Positions 36,299-45,023 of a stretch of 64,000 bases of DNA are shown here, in pieces. The notes beneath the pieces are model-generated. The model saw only the letters and a list, made by a program, of their open reading frames with translations. It had not been told where the DNA came from and did no database searches. How positions within the stretch are numbered: position 1 is the stretch's first letter; every line of letters starts with the position of its first letter. The translations under genes were made by a program, and so were the position numbers. The DNA comes from Allokutzneria sp. NRRL B-24872 (GTDB taxonomy: Bacteria; Actinomycetota; Actinomycetes; Mycobacteriales; Pseudonocardiaceae), in the NCBI RefSeq assembly GCF_002155965.1, contig NZ_MUMH01000028.1, positions 26,896 to 90,895 of the forward strand, read 5' to 3'.

Positions 36299-37135
36299 AT
36301 GACGATTCTGGTGACTGGAGCCACGGGCAACGTCGGGCGCAACGTGGTGGAGATGCTGCTGGCCGAGGGGGTGAGCGTGCGCGCGACGACGCGCCGTCCG
36401 GAGACGGCGGGCTTGCCCGAGGGGGTCGACGTGCGCGCGGCGGACCTGGCCGAGCCGGAGACCCTCGCGGCACCTCTGTCCACTGTGGACAAGGTGTACC
36501 TGTTCCCGGAGCCGGGTTCGGTCGGCGAGTTCGTGAAGCTCGCAGAGGAAGCCGGAGTGCGGCGCGTGGTGGTGCTGTCCTCGTTGTCCGCCAAGGAGAA
36601 CAACGCCGAGGACGATGTGATCGGCAGGCGGCACGTGGTGGTGGAGCGCGCGGTCGAAGCGTCCACGATGGACTGGACGTTCGTGCGACCGGGCTCGTTC
36701 TCGGCGAACACCCTCCAGTGGGCGCACAGCATTCGCGCGGAGGGCGTCGTGCGCGCTCCCTACGGCGACGCCCAGATCGCGCCGGTGCACGAGAAGGACA
36801 TCGCGGCGGTCGCGGTCCGCGCACTGCTGGACGACGGCCACGCGGGGAAGGCGTACGAGCTGACCGGTTCGGAGGCGATGACGCAGCGGCGGCAGGTGGA
36901 GCTGATCGGGGAGGCCATCGGGCGGCCGGTGCGCTTCGACGAGCTGACGCCTGAGCAGGCCCGCGAGCAGATGGCGCGGTGGGCGCCGGTGGAGGTCATC
37001 GACTCGCTGCTGGGCTACCTCAGGGATGCCGTCGAGAAGCCCGCCGAGGTCCACGACGTCACCGAGAAGATCACCGGGCGGCCGCCACGCACATTTGCGG
37101 AGTGGGCGACCGATCACGCGCACGATTTCATGTGA
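36299..37135 (+). CDS. NmrA-like NAD(P)-binding oxidoreductase
   Basis: 278 residues with the Rossmann motif VTGATGNVGRNV (about 5-16), basic residues after strand 2 (ATTRRPE, NADP-type) and VVVLSSLSAKE, the atypical short-chain dehydrogenase pattern. Likely substrate is a small quinone or carbonyl compound, unknown. It contains the palindrome at 36478-36490. Divergent TetR control is likely. Confidence 0.85.
   Translation: MTILVTGATGNVGRNVVEMLLAEGVSVRATTRRPETAGLPEGVDVRAADLAEPETLAAPLSTVDKVYLFPEPGSVGEFVKLAEEAGVRRVVVLSSLSAKENNAEDDVIGRRHVVVERAVEASTMDWTFVRPGSFSANTLQWAHSIRAEGVVRAPYGDAQIAPVHEKDIAAVAVRALLDDGHAGKAYELTGSEAMTQRRQVELIGEAIGRPVRFDELTPEQAREQMARWAPVEVIDSLLGYLRDAVEKPAEVHDVTEKITGRPPRTFAEWATDHAHDFM
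36478..36490. repeat. GTCCACWGTGGAC palindrome, copy 3
   Basis: GTCCACTGTGGAC in the NmrA-like gene, read as Ser-Thr-Val-Asp (LSTVDK). Confidence 0.85.
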
Positions 37136-37209
37136 GGGGTCGCAAAAGATAGGGGTTCGCGCCGGTCGGAACGCTCACTAGCGTCGATTTCCTGACTGAG
37201 GGGGTAATC

Positions 37210-38217
37210 GTGAGCGCAATCCGACTGGCACTCCCCGCGATTCTCGTCGCTGCGGGTTCTGTAGTTGCAGGACCAGCAGCAACGGCGGCAACGTGCACGT
37301 GGAAAGCCTCCTCACTTCCGCTTCCCGCCGGGATGACGCAGGGGCGCGCGGTCGCCTCGGACAACCAGGGCGGCTACGCCGGGATCATGATGGGCAGCGG
37401 GGCGGAGCGCGTCGCGTTGTGGAAGCCCACCGGCGTGGTCGACTACGGCCAGGTGCCGTTCTCGCCGTACCTCGTCGCGGTCGCCGACGTGAACCGCTCC
37501 GGCACGGTGGTAGGCCACGGCCTGCGCAGCACGTTCAGCTACGGCCCGTTCCGATCCGTGGGGACGCGGATCGAAGCCCTGCCGGTGCCCGCGGGCACGC
37601 ACTCCGCGACGGCGAAGGCGGTGAACGACCGCGGCGACATCGTCGGCCAGTACGTGCCGAAGCTGGGCGAGCGGGGCCGCGCGGTGATGTGGCCCGCCGA
37701 TCGGCCGGGGGAGATGGTCGAGCTGACCGGGCTACCGGGCACGGACACCAAGGTGGCCAACGACATCGACGAGGACGGGACCGTCCTGGTCGACGTCGTC
37801 ACGAGCAACGGCACGGGCACCGGCTACCGCTGGAAGAACGGGGTCGCGACGAAGCTCGCGCCGCCGGTCGCCGCGAAGGACGTTTCCGGCAAGTCGATCT
37901 CAGCGGGCCGCGTGGTCGGCTGGATCACCCTGGAAGGGCAGCCCGGTGAGCTGCGCGCGGTGCAGTGGGACGCGACGGGCAAGGCCGGCGTCCTGCCGGA
38001 GGGGCAGTCGGCGGACAGCGTGAACCGCGACGGGCTCGCGGTCGGCGACACCCACGACTTCTCGGTGGGCGCGGCGGTGTGGCGCGGCGGGAAACTCGAA
38101 GCGAAGCTGCCGAACACCCCGCAGCTGTTCGCGGGCAAGGTCGGCGACGACGGCGGCATCCCCGCCTACACGCGCACCGACAACAAGGACACCCCGCTGG
38201 TCTACCGCTGCGGCTGA
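37210..38217 (+). CDS. Secreted repeat protein, HAF-like
   Basis: 335 residues with a Sec signal (cleavage near ATAAT, about residue 28). The mature part has several copies of a short motif of the type A-x-N/D-x-x-G-x-x-V-G: DVNRSGTVVG, AVNDRGDIVG, DIDEDGTVL and SVNRDGLAVG, with Trp-rich strands between, as in extracellular HAF-repeat or propeller proteins. It may form a beta-propeller-like surface protein. Function unknown. No neighbour on the same strand suggests a partner. Confidence 0.75.
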   Translation: MSAIRLALPAILVAAGSVVAGPAATAATCTWKASSLPLPAGMTQGRAVASDNQGGYAGIMMGSGAERVALWKPTGVVDYGQVPFSPYLVAVADVNRSGTVVGHGLRSTFSYGPFRSVGTRIEALPVPAGTHSATAKAVNDRGDIVGQYVPKLGERGRAVMWPADRPGEMVELTGLPGTDTKVANDIDEDGTVLVDVVTSNGTGTGYRWKNGVATKLAPPVAAKDVSGKSISAGRVVGWITLEGQPGELRAVQWDATGKAGVLPEGQSADSVNRDGLAVGDTHDFSVGAAVWRGGKLEAKLPNTPQLFAGKVGDDGGIPAYTRTDNKDTPLVYRCG

Positions 38218-38224
38218 GCGCGGA

Positions 38225-39751
38225 TCACCGCCAGGAGGGCAGCCACAGCTCGGCGTTCCACCGCCACGGCGTGATCGAGTCGCCCACGAGCACCGGCCAC
38301 AGCCACGCGAAGTTCGCCACGACGAGCCCGAGGTAGAGCGCCAGGACGAGCAGCCCGGTCCTGCGGCGCTCGAAGCCCGCGCGCGCCCTGCCGAGGATCT
38401 CGCCGAGCCCCATGGTCAGCCCGAGCACCAGGAACGGCGCCATCGCGGTGGCGTAGAAGAAGTACATCTGCCGGTCGATGTCGAGGAACCAGGGCAGCCA
38501 CGCGGCCCCGTAGGCGACCAGAACGGCGGAGTAGCGCCAGTCCAGCCTGCTCAGCGCGCGCCAGACCGCCCAGCCGAGCATCGGGAAGGCCAGCCACCAC
38601 ATCGCGGGCGTTCCGATGAGCATGACCGCGCCGACGCAGTCCTGGCGCCCGCAGCCCATCGCGTTCGCGCCGGACTCGTAGTAGTAGAGCATCGGCCGCA
38701 GCCCCATCGGCCACGTCCACGGCTTGGACTCCCACGGGTGCGGGGTCGCCGGGGTGTGCAGGCTCGTGTGAAAACCCAGCACGTTGTCGTGGTAGAAGAG
38801 CAGCCCGCGCAACGGGTCGGGCAGGAACGGCAGGAACGTGTCCACCGTGAGCTTGATCGAGGCGGCCCAGCGGTCGATGCCGGTCTCGCTGCCGAACCAC
38901 GCCCACCAGGTGCAGAAGTAGGTCACCACCGGGATCACCGCCAGCGCCCACAGCGCGGGGGCGAGGTCGCGGGCGAAGGTGCCCGCCCACGGCCTGCGCA
39001 TTCCGGCCGTTCGCCGTGCCGTGACGTCCCAGAAGACGTTGAGCAGGCCGAACGCGACGATGAACCACACGCCGGACCACTTGATGCCGCAGCCGAGGCC
39101 GAGCAGGACGCCCGCGCCGAAGCGCCACCAGCGGAAGCCGAGCCGGGGGCCGAGCGGGCTGTTGCCCACCCAGCCCTCGCTCATCGCCACGGTCAACCGG
39201 GCGCGGACCTGGTCGCGGTCGACCAGCAGGCAGCCGAAGGCGCCGACCACGAACACGGCCAGGAAGATGTCGAGCATCGCCACGCGCGAGGACACGTGGC
39301 TCACGCCGTCGGCGATCAGCAGCACGCCCGCGACCGCGCCCAGCAGCGTGGAGCGGGTCAGCCTGCGCGCGATGCGCACGATCAGCAGCACGCAGATGGT
39401 GCCGAACACCGCCGAGGAGAAGCGCCAGCCCCAGCCGTTGTAGCCGAAGATCCACTCGCCGAACCCGATCAGCTGCTTGCTCAGCGGCGGGTGCACCACC
39501 AGCTCGTAGCCGGGGTTGTCCTCGTAGCCGCCGTTGCGCAGCAGCTGCCACGCCTGCGGCGCGTAGTGCTTCTCGTCGAAGACGGGGGTGCCCTTGTCGG
39601 CCGGGTGGCCGAGGTTCCAGAACCGGACGATCCCGCCGATCAGCGCCAGGGTCAGCGCGACCGTCCAGCCGCGCAGGCGGTCGCTGGGCGGGGGCGGCCC
39701 GAACGGTTGCCATGGCCGCTCGTCGACGGGGGGTGTGGCGTCCTCACGCAT
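38225..39751 (-). CDS. Polyprenyl-phosphate-mannose protein mannosyltransferase (PMT/GT39)
   Basis: 508 residues, about ten membrane helices, with the GT39 catalytic acidic pair in PVFDEKHY in the first extracytoplasmic loop (about 58), VHPPLSKQLI, and the C-terminal YYESGANAMGCG and YFFYATAMAPF. It transfers mannose from a polyprenyl phosphate to secreted proteins, as Rv1002c does. ATG 39749-39751 is chosen; an upstream ATG would overlap the divergent rsmI start and has poor codon bias. Confidence 0.9.
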   Translation of the reverse strand: MREDATPPVDERPWQPFGPPPPSDRLRGWTVALTLALIGGIVRFWNLGHPADKGTPVFDEKHYAPQAWQLLRNGGYEDNPGYELVVHPPLSKQLIGFGEWIFGYNGWGWRFSSAVFGTICVLLIVRIARRLTRSTLLGAVAGVLLIADGVSHVSSRVAMLDIFLAVFVVGAFGCLLVDRDQVRARLTVAMSEGWVGNSPLGPRLGFRWWRFGAGVLLGLGCGIKWSGVWFIVAFGLLNVFWDVTARRTAGMRRPWAGTFARDLAPALWALAVIPVVTYFCTWWAWFGSETGIDRWAASIKLTVDTFLPFLPDPLRGLLFYHDNVLGFHTSLHTPATPHPWESKPWTWPMGLRPMLYYYESGANAMGCGRQDCVGAVMLIGTPAMWWLAFPMLGWAVWRALSRLDWRYSAVLVAYGAAWLPWFLDIDRQMYFFYATAMAPFLVLGLTMGLGEILGRARAGFERRRTGLLVLALYLGLVVANFAWLWPVLVGDSITPWRWNAELWLPSWR

Positions 39752-39842
39752 CAGGCGCGCACCTCTCTCCGCTGGTTCACCCGGACGATCGTAGACAGGG
39801 GCGGGGCGGCCGCGCTCGAACGCCGTGAAAGGGTCTACGTCC

Positions 39843-40700
39843 ATGCAGGTCGAATCGGGATCAGGGCGTTTGGTGCTGGCCGCGACGCCGCTGGGGGACT
39901 CCAGGGACGCCTCGCCGAGGCTGGTCGCCGCGTTCGCCGAGTCCGAGGTGATCGCGGCCGAGGACACCAGGCGCACGAGGTCGCTCGCGGCGGCGCTGGA
40001 CGTGCGGCCCAGCGGCAGGGTCGTCAGCTTCTACGACGCCGTGGAGAACGCCCGGCTGCCGATGCTGCTCGAAGCCCTCCGCTCCGGTTCGACCGTGCTG
40101 CTGGTGACCGACGCGGGGATGCCGAGCGTGTCCGACCCCGGCTACCGGCTCGTCGCCGCGTGCGCCGCGGAGGGCATCACCGTGACCTGCCTGCCCGGCC
40201 CCTCCGCCGTGACCACCGCGCTGGCCGTGTCCGGGCTGCCGTGCGAGCGCTTCTGCTTCGAGGGCTTTCCGCCGCGCAAGTCCGGTGATCGTCGGCGGTG
40301 GCTGACCTCGCTGCGCACCGAGCAGCGCGCGGTGGTGTTCTTCGAGGCTCCGCACCGGCTCGCCGCGACCCTCGCTGACGCCGCTGAAGTGCTTGGTGCG
40401 GAACGGAAAGCCGCCGTGTGCCGGGAGCTGACCAAGCAGTACGAAGAGGTCAGGAGGGGCGGGCTCGCCGAGCTGACGGCGTGGGCGGAAGAAGGTGTGC
40501 GCGGTGAGATCACCGTCGTGCTCGCCGGAGCCGCCGCGGACGAGTCGGCCGTGACGGACGTGAACGCGCTCGTGCCCGCCGTCGAGGAGCGCGTCGCCGG
40601 AGGTGAGCGCCTGAAGGAGGCGACCGCCGCGGTGGCCGCCTCCTCAGGTGTCAGCAGAAAAGCCCTCTACGACGCCGTCCTGGCTCAGAGACAGGCCTGA
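39843..40700 (+). CDS. rsmI: 16S rRNA (cytidine-1402-2'-O)-methyltransferase
   Basis: 285 residues with the tetrapyrrole-methylase fold: LVLAATPLGDSRDASPR, AEDTRRTRSL, VTDAGMPSVSDPGYRLV (about 87-103), LPGPSAVTTALAVSGLP and the C-terminal RKALYDAVLAQ. It methylates the ribose of C1402 in the decoding centre. Rv1003 beside Rv1002c is the same arrangement. It overlaps the convergent lipoprotein gene by 16 bp. Confidence 0.92.
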   Translation: MQVESGSGRLVLAATPLGDSRDASPRLVAAFAESEVIAAEDTRRTRSLAAALDVRPSGRVVSFYDAVENARLPMLLEALRSGSTVLLVTDAGMPSVSDPGYRLVAACAAEGITVTCLPGPSAVTTALAVSGLPCERFCFEGFPPRKSGDRRRWLTSLRTEQRAVVFFEAPHRLAATLADAAEVLGAERKAAVCRELTKQYEEVRRGGLAELTAWAEEGVRGEITVVLAGAAADESAVTDVNALVPAVEERVAGGERLKEATAAVAASSGVSRKALYDAVLAQRQA

Positions 40701-41050
40701 CGGAGCGCGTCGAGCTGCTTGACCTTGGTCTCGATCCACTTCGGCAGGTTGGCGGCGTCCTCGACGCGCTGCTTCGCCATGTCGACGTAGGAGTTGCCCA
40801 GCGTGGTGATGGCCCCGCTGACGTCGCCGTCCTTGGCGTTCTTGGCGAGTTCGTGCAGCTTGTCGCCGGTCTCCTTGGTCTCCTTCTGCGCCTGTTCGCC
40901 GTCCTTGGGGTCGGGCGTGAACGCGGCGAGCGCGATGGCGTCGGTGCACACCTTCGCCTTGGAGCCCGCTTCCTGGATCTGCGAGCACCCGGCCAACGTG
41001 ATCATCAGCAGGGGCAGCACGGCGATCGCCAGGCGACGCGTCGTGGGCAT
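40685..41050 (-). CDS. Small lipoprotein
   Basis: 121 residues with a lipoprotein signal ending LAGC at about residue 22. The mature part is helical, with two cysteines (KVCTDA and the final QACL), and ends LDALRQACL. It is anchored outside the membrane. Function unknown. The stop lies inside the 3' end of rsmI. Confidence 0.75.
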   Translation of the reverse strand: MPTTRRLAIAVLPLLMITLAGCSQIQEAGSKAKVCTDAIALAAFTPDPKDGEQAQKETKETGDKLHELAKNAKDGDVSGAITTLGNSYVDMAKQRVEDAANLPKWIETKVKQLDALRQACL

Positions 41051-41109
41051 GGGCTCCTCCTCGGGACGGTGTCGTCCGCCCCGAGGTTATTCACAAATCG
41101 GTCACCGCG

Positions 41110-42069
41110 TCAGCGCGCGTACAAACGTCTGATCAATTCCTCGATCTCCGGCTCGGCCACGGACACGTCGTGCACGGCGACGCGGTCGACAAGAGCCGAG
41201 ATCAGCGCCGCCGCCGTGGTGTCCGAGCGTCCGAAGACGAGGTGCTGGCGCAGTCCGTCCAGCTCGGTGCGCACCTCGCGGACACCTGGCAGCCCGGTCA
41301 GCGGCGGCTGCGGCTCGGTCAGGTCCACGACCAGGGTCCGCTCGGTGACGACCTCGGCGCGCAGCTCGCTCAGCGGCCCGTCCGCGAGCACCCGCCCGTG
41401 GTCGATCACCATCAACCGCCCGCACAGGCGCTCGATGTCGTCGAGGTCGTGCGTGGTCAGCAGCAGCGTGGTGCCGCGCCGGTTGAGGTCGGCGAGGAAG
41501 GTGCGCAGCCGCTCCTTGGACTCCAGGTCGAGCCCGATCGTCGGCTCGTCGAGCACCAGCAGCTCCGGGTCGTGCAGCAGCGCCGCGGTGACCTCGCCGC
41601 GCATCCGCTGCCCCAGGGAGAGCTGGCGCACCGGTGTGGCGAGAAACGGCGTCAGCTCAAGGAGTTCGACGCACTCGGCGAGGCGTTCGCGGTAGCGCTC
41701 GCGCGGCACGCGGTAGATCGAGCGCAGCAACTCGAAGCTCTCCGCGAGCGGCAGGTCCCACCACAGTTGGCTGCGCTGGCCGAACACCACGCCGATGCGG
41801 GCGGCGAGCGCGCGCCGCTCCTTCGCCGGATCGAGACCGCAGACCGTGGCTGAGCCCGAGGAGGGGGTGAGGATGCCGGTCAGCATCTTGATCGTTGTGG
41901 ACTTCCCCGCGCCGTTGGGGCCGACGTAGCCGACCGCCTCGCCCCGGTCAACTGTGAAGCTCACCGCGTCGACCGCGACCACCTCGGTGCGGCGCCTGCG
42001 CAGGAAACCGGCTCGGTGGGAGATGGTGAAGCTGCGGCGGAGCCCGTCCGCCACGATGAGGGCGCTCAT
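41110..42069 (-). CDS. ABC transporter ATPase (ABC-2 export system 1)
   Basis: 319 residues with Walker A GPNGAGKST (about 51), signature LSLGQRMRGEV (a variant of LSGGQ), Walker B LLVLDEPTIGLD and switch His in TTHD. It energises the two membrane partners encoded upstream (42066-42863 and 42856-43650), with overlaps of 4 and 8 bp. ATPases with the LSLGQ signature belong to ABC-2 exporters with PF06182-like permeases. Substrate unknown. Its ATG overlaps the stop of the permease gene. Confidence 0.88.
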   Translation of the reverse strand: MSALIVADGLRRSFTISHRAGFLRRRRTEVVAVDAVSFTVDRGEAVGYVGPNGAGKSTTIKMLTGILTPSSGSATVCGLDPAKERRALAARIGVVFGQRSQLWWDLPLAESFELLRSIYRVPRERYRERLAECVELLELTPFLATPVRQLSLGQRMRGEVTAALLHDPELLVLDEPTIGLDLESKERLRTFLADLNRRGTTLLLTTHDLDDIERLCGRLMVIDHGRVLADGPLSELRAEVVTERTLVVDLTEPQPPLTGLPGVREVRTELDGLRQHLVFGRSDTTAAALISALVDRVAVHDVSVAEPEIEELIRRLYAR

Positions 42070-42863
42070 GATCCTGTTCCTTGGTAGTGGCGGACGGCGA
42101 AGCGCCAGACGAGCCCGGCGACCCCGGCGGCGGCGAGCGCGATCAGTGGCGAGCACCATCCCAGGAATGCCGGTGCGCCAAGGGGATCGGGCCGGTCGAG
42201 CAGCGCGAGCGCCGGGTAGTAGGCGACGAACGCGCCCGGGATGACGAAGGCCAGCACACGGCGCAGCCACGGCGGGTAGACGGTGATCGGGTAGGAGCTG
42301 AACATGTTGCTGCCGTAGGTGACCGCGTTGGCCAGTTCGCGGCCGTCCACGATCCAGAAGCAGATCGAGCACGCGACGACCCAGATAGCCCCGAAGATCA
42401 CCGCGCCGACGAGCGGGGCGGTGACGGCGAGCAGCAGCTTGGGGACGCTCCACGCGATGTCCGAAGTGGACAAGACGTAGATGAGAACCCCCAGCGCGGC
42501 GGCGATCCGGCCGACCCGGCGCAGCTGGATGTCGCCGGTGACGACCTGCGCGAGGGTGCTGAGCGGGCGCAGCAGGAGCACGTCCAGCTGCCCGGTCTTG
42601 ATCAGCCGGGGCAGCTCGTCGAGCTGGCCGACGAAGAGGTCGGCGAGCCCGAAGCCCACGCCCGCGATGCCGTACATGATCAGCACCTCGTGCGCGGCGA
42701 AGCCGCCGAGTTCGGTGGCTCGCCCGAAGAGCACGAGGATGACGATCAGCTCGCCCGCTTGGCCGAGCATCTGCGCGACGAAGTCCAGCAGGAACGAGGT
42801 GCGGTAGGAGAGCTGGGAGCGGAAACGCGAGCCCAGGATGCTGAGGTAGACGCGGTCAGCCAC
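42066..42863 (-). CDS. ABC-2 permease, system 1, second subunit
   Basis: 265 residues, six predicted helices, with YRTSFLLDFVAQMLGQ at the N-terminus and PGAFVAYYPALALL near the C-terminus, patterns of PF06182-like permeases. It forms a heterodimer with the product of 42856-43650. Both neighbours overlap it, so the three genes are one operon. Confidence 0.82.
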   Translation of the reverse strand: MADRVYLSILGSRFRSQLSYRTSFLLDFVAQMLGQAGELIVILVLFGRATELGGFAAHEVLIMYGIAGVGFGLADLFVGQLDELPRLIKTGQLDVLLLRPLSTLAQVVTGDIQLRRVGRIAAALGVLIYVLSTSDIAWSVPKLLLAVTAPLVGAVIFGAIWVVACSICFWIVDGRELANAVTYGSNMFSSYPITVYPPWLRRVLAFVIPGAFVAYYPALALLDRPDPLGAPAFLGWCSPLIALAAAGVAGLVWRFAVRHYQGTGS

Positions 42864-43650
42864 CCTGGATCACCAGCTTCCGCTCGGCCGCGCGCTGCAC
42901 GAACTGGCCGACCACGAGCAGCACGACCGTCCACAGCGCTTGGTGGGCGAGCAGCGGTAGCGGGTCGCCGCGCTCGATGAACACGTCGATCGTGTTCTGC
43001 AGCAAGGAGGGGAAGGGCGTCCACCAGAGCGCGTCCTGCGCCCAGTCGGGGAAGAACGCCAGCGGCACGGTCAGCCCCGACACGATGCCGCCGAGGATGC
43101 CGTACATCGCGGTGATCCCGCGCGCGTCCAGCAACCAGAAAGCGCTGAGGCTCAACAGGAAGCGCATCGCGAAGCTCATCGCGACGGCCAGGACGACGCT
43201 GAGCGCGAACAACGCCCAGGTCTGTGTTCGTTGGGGCCAGCGGAGGTCGAACAGCAGCGAGCCGATCAGCATCGGCGGGACGAACCTGATCAGCACGGCG
43301 AACCCGGCCCGGCCGAACTCCTCGGCGAGCAGGGCGAACTGGAGGTTCCACGGCCGGGAGAGGTCGATCGCGACGTCTCCGCTGCGGACCCGGTCGGCGA
43401 GCTCGTGCCCGCCCCACAGCATGATCACGCCGAGCAGCCCTTGGCCGAGCCACACGTAGCTGGCGATGCTGCCCGCGTCGTAGCCCGCGACCTCCTGGCG
43501 GGCGCCGAGCACGCCGAAGAGGACCGCGATGCGCATGAGGCCGAAGGCGGAATTGGTGGTCAGGGCCGCGACAGCGGCCGAACGGTAGGTGGAGTAGCGG
43601 TGGAATCCGGCGACGGCGAGGTGTGGATAGCACCCGATCAACGCGCGCAC
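42856..43650 (-). CDS. ABC-2 permease, system 1, first subunit
   Basis: 264 residues from GTG 43648-43650, six predicted helices; SGDVAIDLSRPWNLQFALL and GIVSGLTVPLAFFP are family features. An earlier start would add a proline/arginine-rich tail of about 40 residues, which is unlikely in this family, but no clear ribosome binding site settles the point. It is the first gene of the export operon. Confidence 0.8.
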   Translation of the reverse strand: MRALIGCYPHLAVAGFHRYSTYRSAAVAALTTNSAFGLMRIAVLFGVLGARQEVAGYDAGSIASYVWLGQGLLGVIMLWGGHELADRVRSGDVAIDLSRPWNLQFALLAEEFGRAGFAVLIRFVPPMLIGSLLFDLRWPQRTQTWALFALSVVLAVAMSFAMRFLLSLSAFWLLDARGITAMYGILGGIVSGLTVPLAFFPDWAQDALWWTPFPSLLQNTIDVFIERGDPLPLLAHQALWTVVLLVVGQFVQRAAERKLVIQGG

Positions 43651-43955
43651 GAGAATCCACGCTAGCCCCGACCGCAACTCCTTTTTGGACGGTCGGCGTC
43701 GGGGCGGTCGAGCTTCGGGTGGCCGAGCTCGGGAGCGGCCGAGCTTCGAGCGGTCGGGCGAGGGTGGCTTTCGCACGCTGGGGGACCCCCCACTTCAAGC
43801 GTTGCCCATCGCGGTGGCGAGCGGCAAGCCACGTTCACGCAGTGGGTGAAACCCCGTTCATCGCCCAAAGTGTCCACATTGGGTACACGGCTCCCCGCGC
43901 GGCGCCAACGTCCCGTTCGGTGCGTTGAGCGCACTGAACGGGTCGTTTGGTGCGT
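43651..43955. repeat. Repeat-rich intergenic region, two element types
   Basis: No gene is supported here. 43695-43760 is rich in GGTCG/GGCCGAGC tandem-like words. 43855-43880 holds CCCAA-AGTGTCCACA-TTGGG. 43910-43938 folds into a hairpin with CCGTTC and GAACGG arms, next to further GTTCGGTGCG-like words. Minus-strand translations (TLGDERGFTHC; NAPNDPFSALNAPNG) resemble spurious ORFs I recall from intergenic repeats of Pseudonocardiaceae. The hairpin may also end the quinone oxidoreductase transcript. Confidence 0.5.
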
Positions 43956-44930
43956 TCACGCTTCGAGGACGATCTTGCCGGTGGCCTGGCCGGTGCTGAG
44001 GAGGGTGAGCGCCTTGGCGGCGTCGGCCAGGGGCAAGCGGCGGTCGATGTGCGGGGTGAGGGAGCCGGAGGCGACCAGGCGCAACACCTCGGTCAGCGCC
44101 TTGGCGAAACCGGGGCCGGGCTTGACGTAGTACATCGAGGCGCGACGCCCGCCGGTCAGCCCGACAAGCCTGCGCAGCTGCCACCACGCGAGCCGTCGCA
44201 CGGTGCCGACGTAAGGTCGCAACGGGTGCCCGGAGTCGTGCAGCGTGCCTGCGGAGCCGTAGTTAGCCAGCACACCGCCGGGCGCGAGCAAGCTCCACGA
44301 CTCGTCGAGGCTCTTGCCGCCCACGTGGTCGAACACGGCGTCCACGCCGTTCGGAGCGAGCGCGCGCACCTGTGCGACGACATCGCCCTTGCGGTAGTCG
44401 ACGGGCTCGGCGCCAAGTGAGCGCAACAGCTCGTGCTTGCCCGCCGAAGCCGTGCCGATGACGCGGGCACCGGCGAGGCGCGCGAGCTGCACGAGGAGGC
44501 TGCCGACGCCGCCCGCCGCACCGTGCACGAGGACGGTCTGGCCCGCGCGGACCTTGGCGGTGACGTGCAGCATCTCCCATGCGGTCACGCCGTTCATCGC
44601 CACGGCGGCGACCAGACCGGGGTCGACGTCCTCGGAGATCGGGACCGCGATCTTGGCGGGGACCACCACTTCGTCGCGCCACGCGCCCGTTCTCGTCAGC
44701 GCCACGACGCGCTGGTCGGTGCCGACCACCCGGCCGACCAGGTCGTAGCCGGGCACGAACGGGAACTTCGGCTGCATCGGGTAGCGGCCGCGCAGCATCT
44801 GCACCTCGGCGAAGCTCACGCCGGTGGCTTCCGTGCGGACGAGGAGCTGCCCCTTGCCCGCGCGCGGCTTCGAGCCCTCCGCGACGCGCAGCATCTCCGG
44901 GCCGCCCTTGCCGGTGAGCACGATCTCCAT
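43956..44930 (-). CDS. Quinone oxidoreductase-like MDR protein
   Basis: 324 residues of the zinc-free medium-chain dehydrogenase family: GYDLVGRVVGTD, VHGAAGGVGSLLVQLA (NADP-binding, about 146-161), and FDHVGGKSLDESW. It lacks the catalytic zinc cysteines. It probably reduces quinones or enals with NADPH. A TetR-family gene is divergent, with a palindrome in between, so expression is probably induced by a small molecule. Confidence 0.87.
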   Translation of the reverse strand: MEIVLTGKGGPEMLRVAEGSKPRAGKGQLLVRTEATGVSFAEVQMLRGRYPMQPKFPFVPGYDLVGRVVGTDQRVVALTRTGAWRDEVVVPAKIAVPISEDVDPGLVAAVAMNGVTAWEMLHVTAKVRAGQTVLVHGAAGGVGSLLVQLARLAGARVIGTASAGKHELLRSLGAEPVDYRKGDVVAQVRALAPNGVDAVFDHVGGKSLDESWSLLAPGGVLANYGSAGTLHDSGHPLRPYVGTVRRLAWWQLRRLVGLTGGRRASMYYVKPGPGFAKALTEVLRLVASGSLTPHIDRRLPLADAAKALTLLSTGQATGKIVLEA

Positions 44931-44961
44931 GGTCCGCCTCCTGTGAATGCTTATTACAAGC

Positions 44962-44976
44962 GTTAGAGCTTCTAAC
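44962..44976. promoter_or_regulatory. Candidate TetR operator
   Basis: GTTAGA-GCT-TCTAAC, a perfect inverted repeat with 6-bp arms in an AT-rich island between the quinone oxidoreductase and TetR genes. A half-site GTTAG recurs at 44991. Confidence 0.55.
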
Positions 44977-45023
44977 TAAAGCTTGAGCCTGTTAGGGTCG
45001 CGTTGTCAAGGGAGGTGGTCGAG

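Noticed and set aside
43866..43874. TGTCCACA as a single DnaA box
   Set aside because: A lone partial match inside a repeat element is not meaningful.
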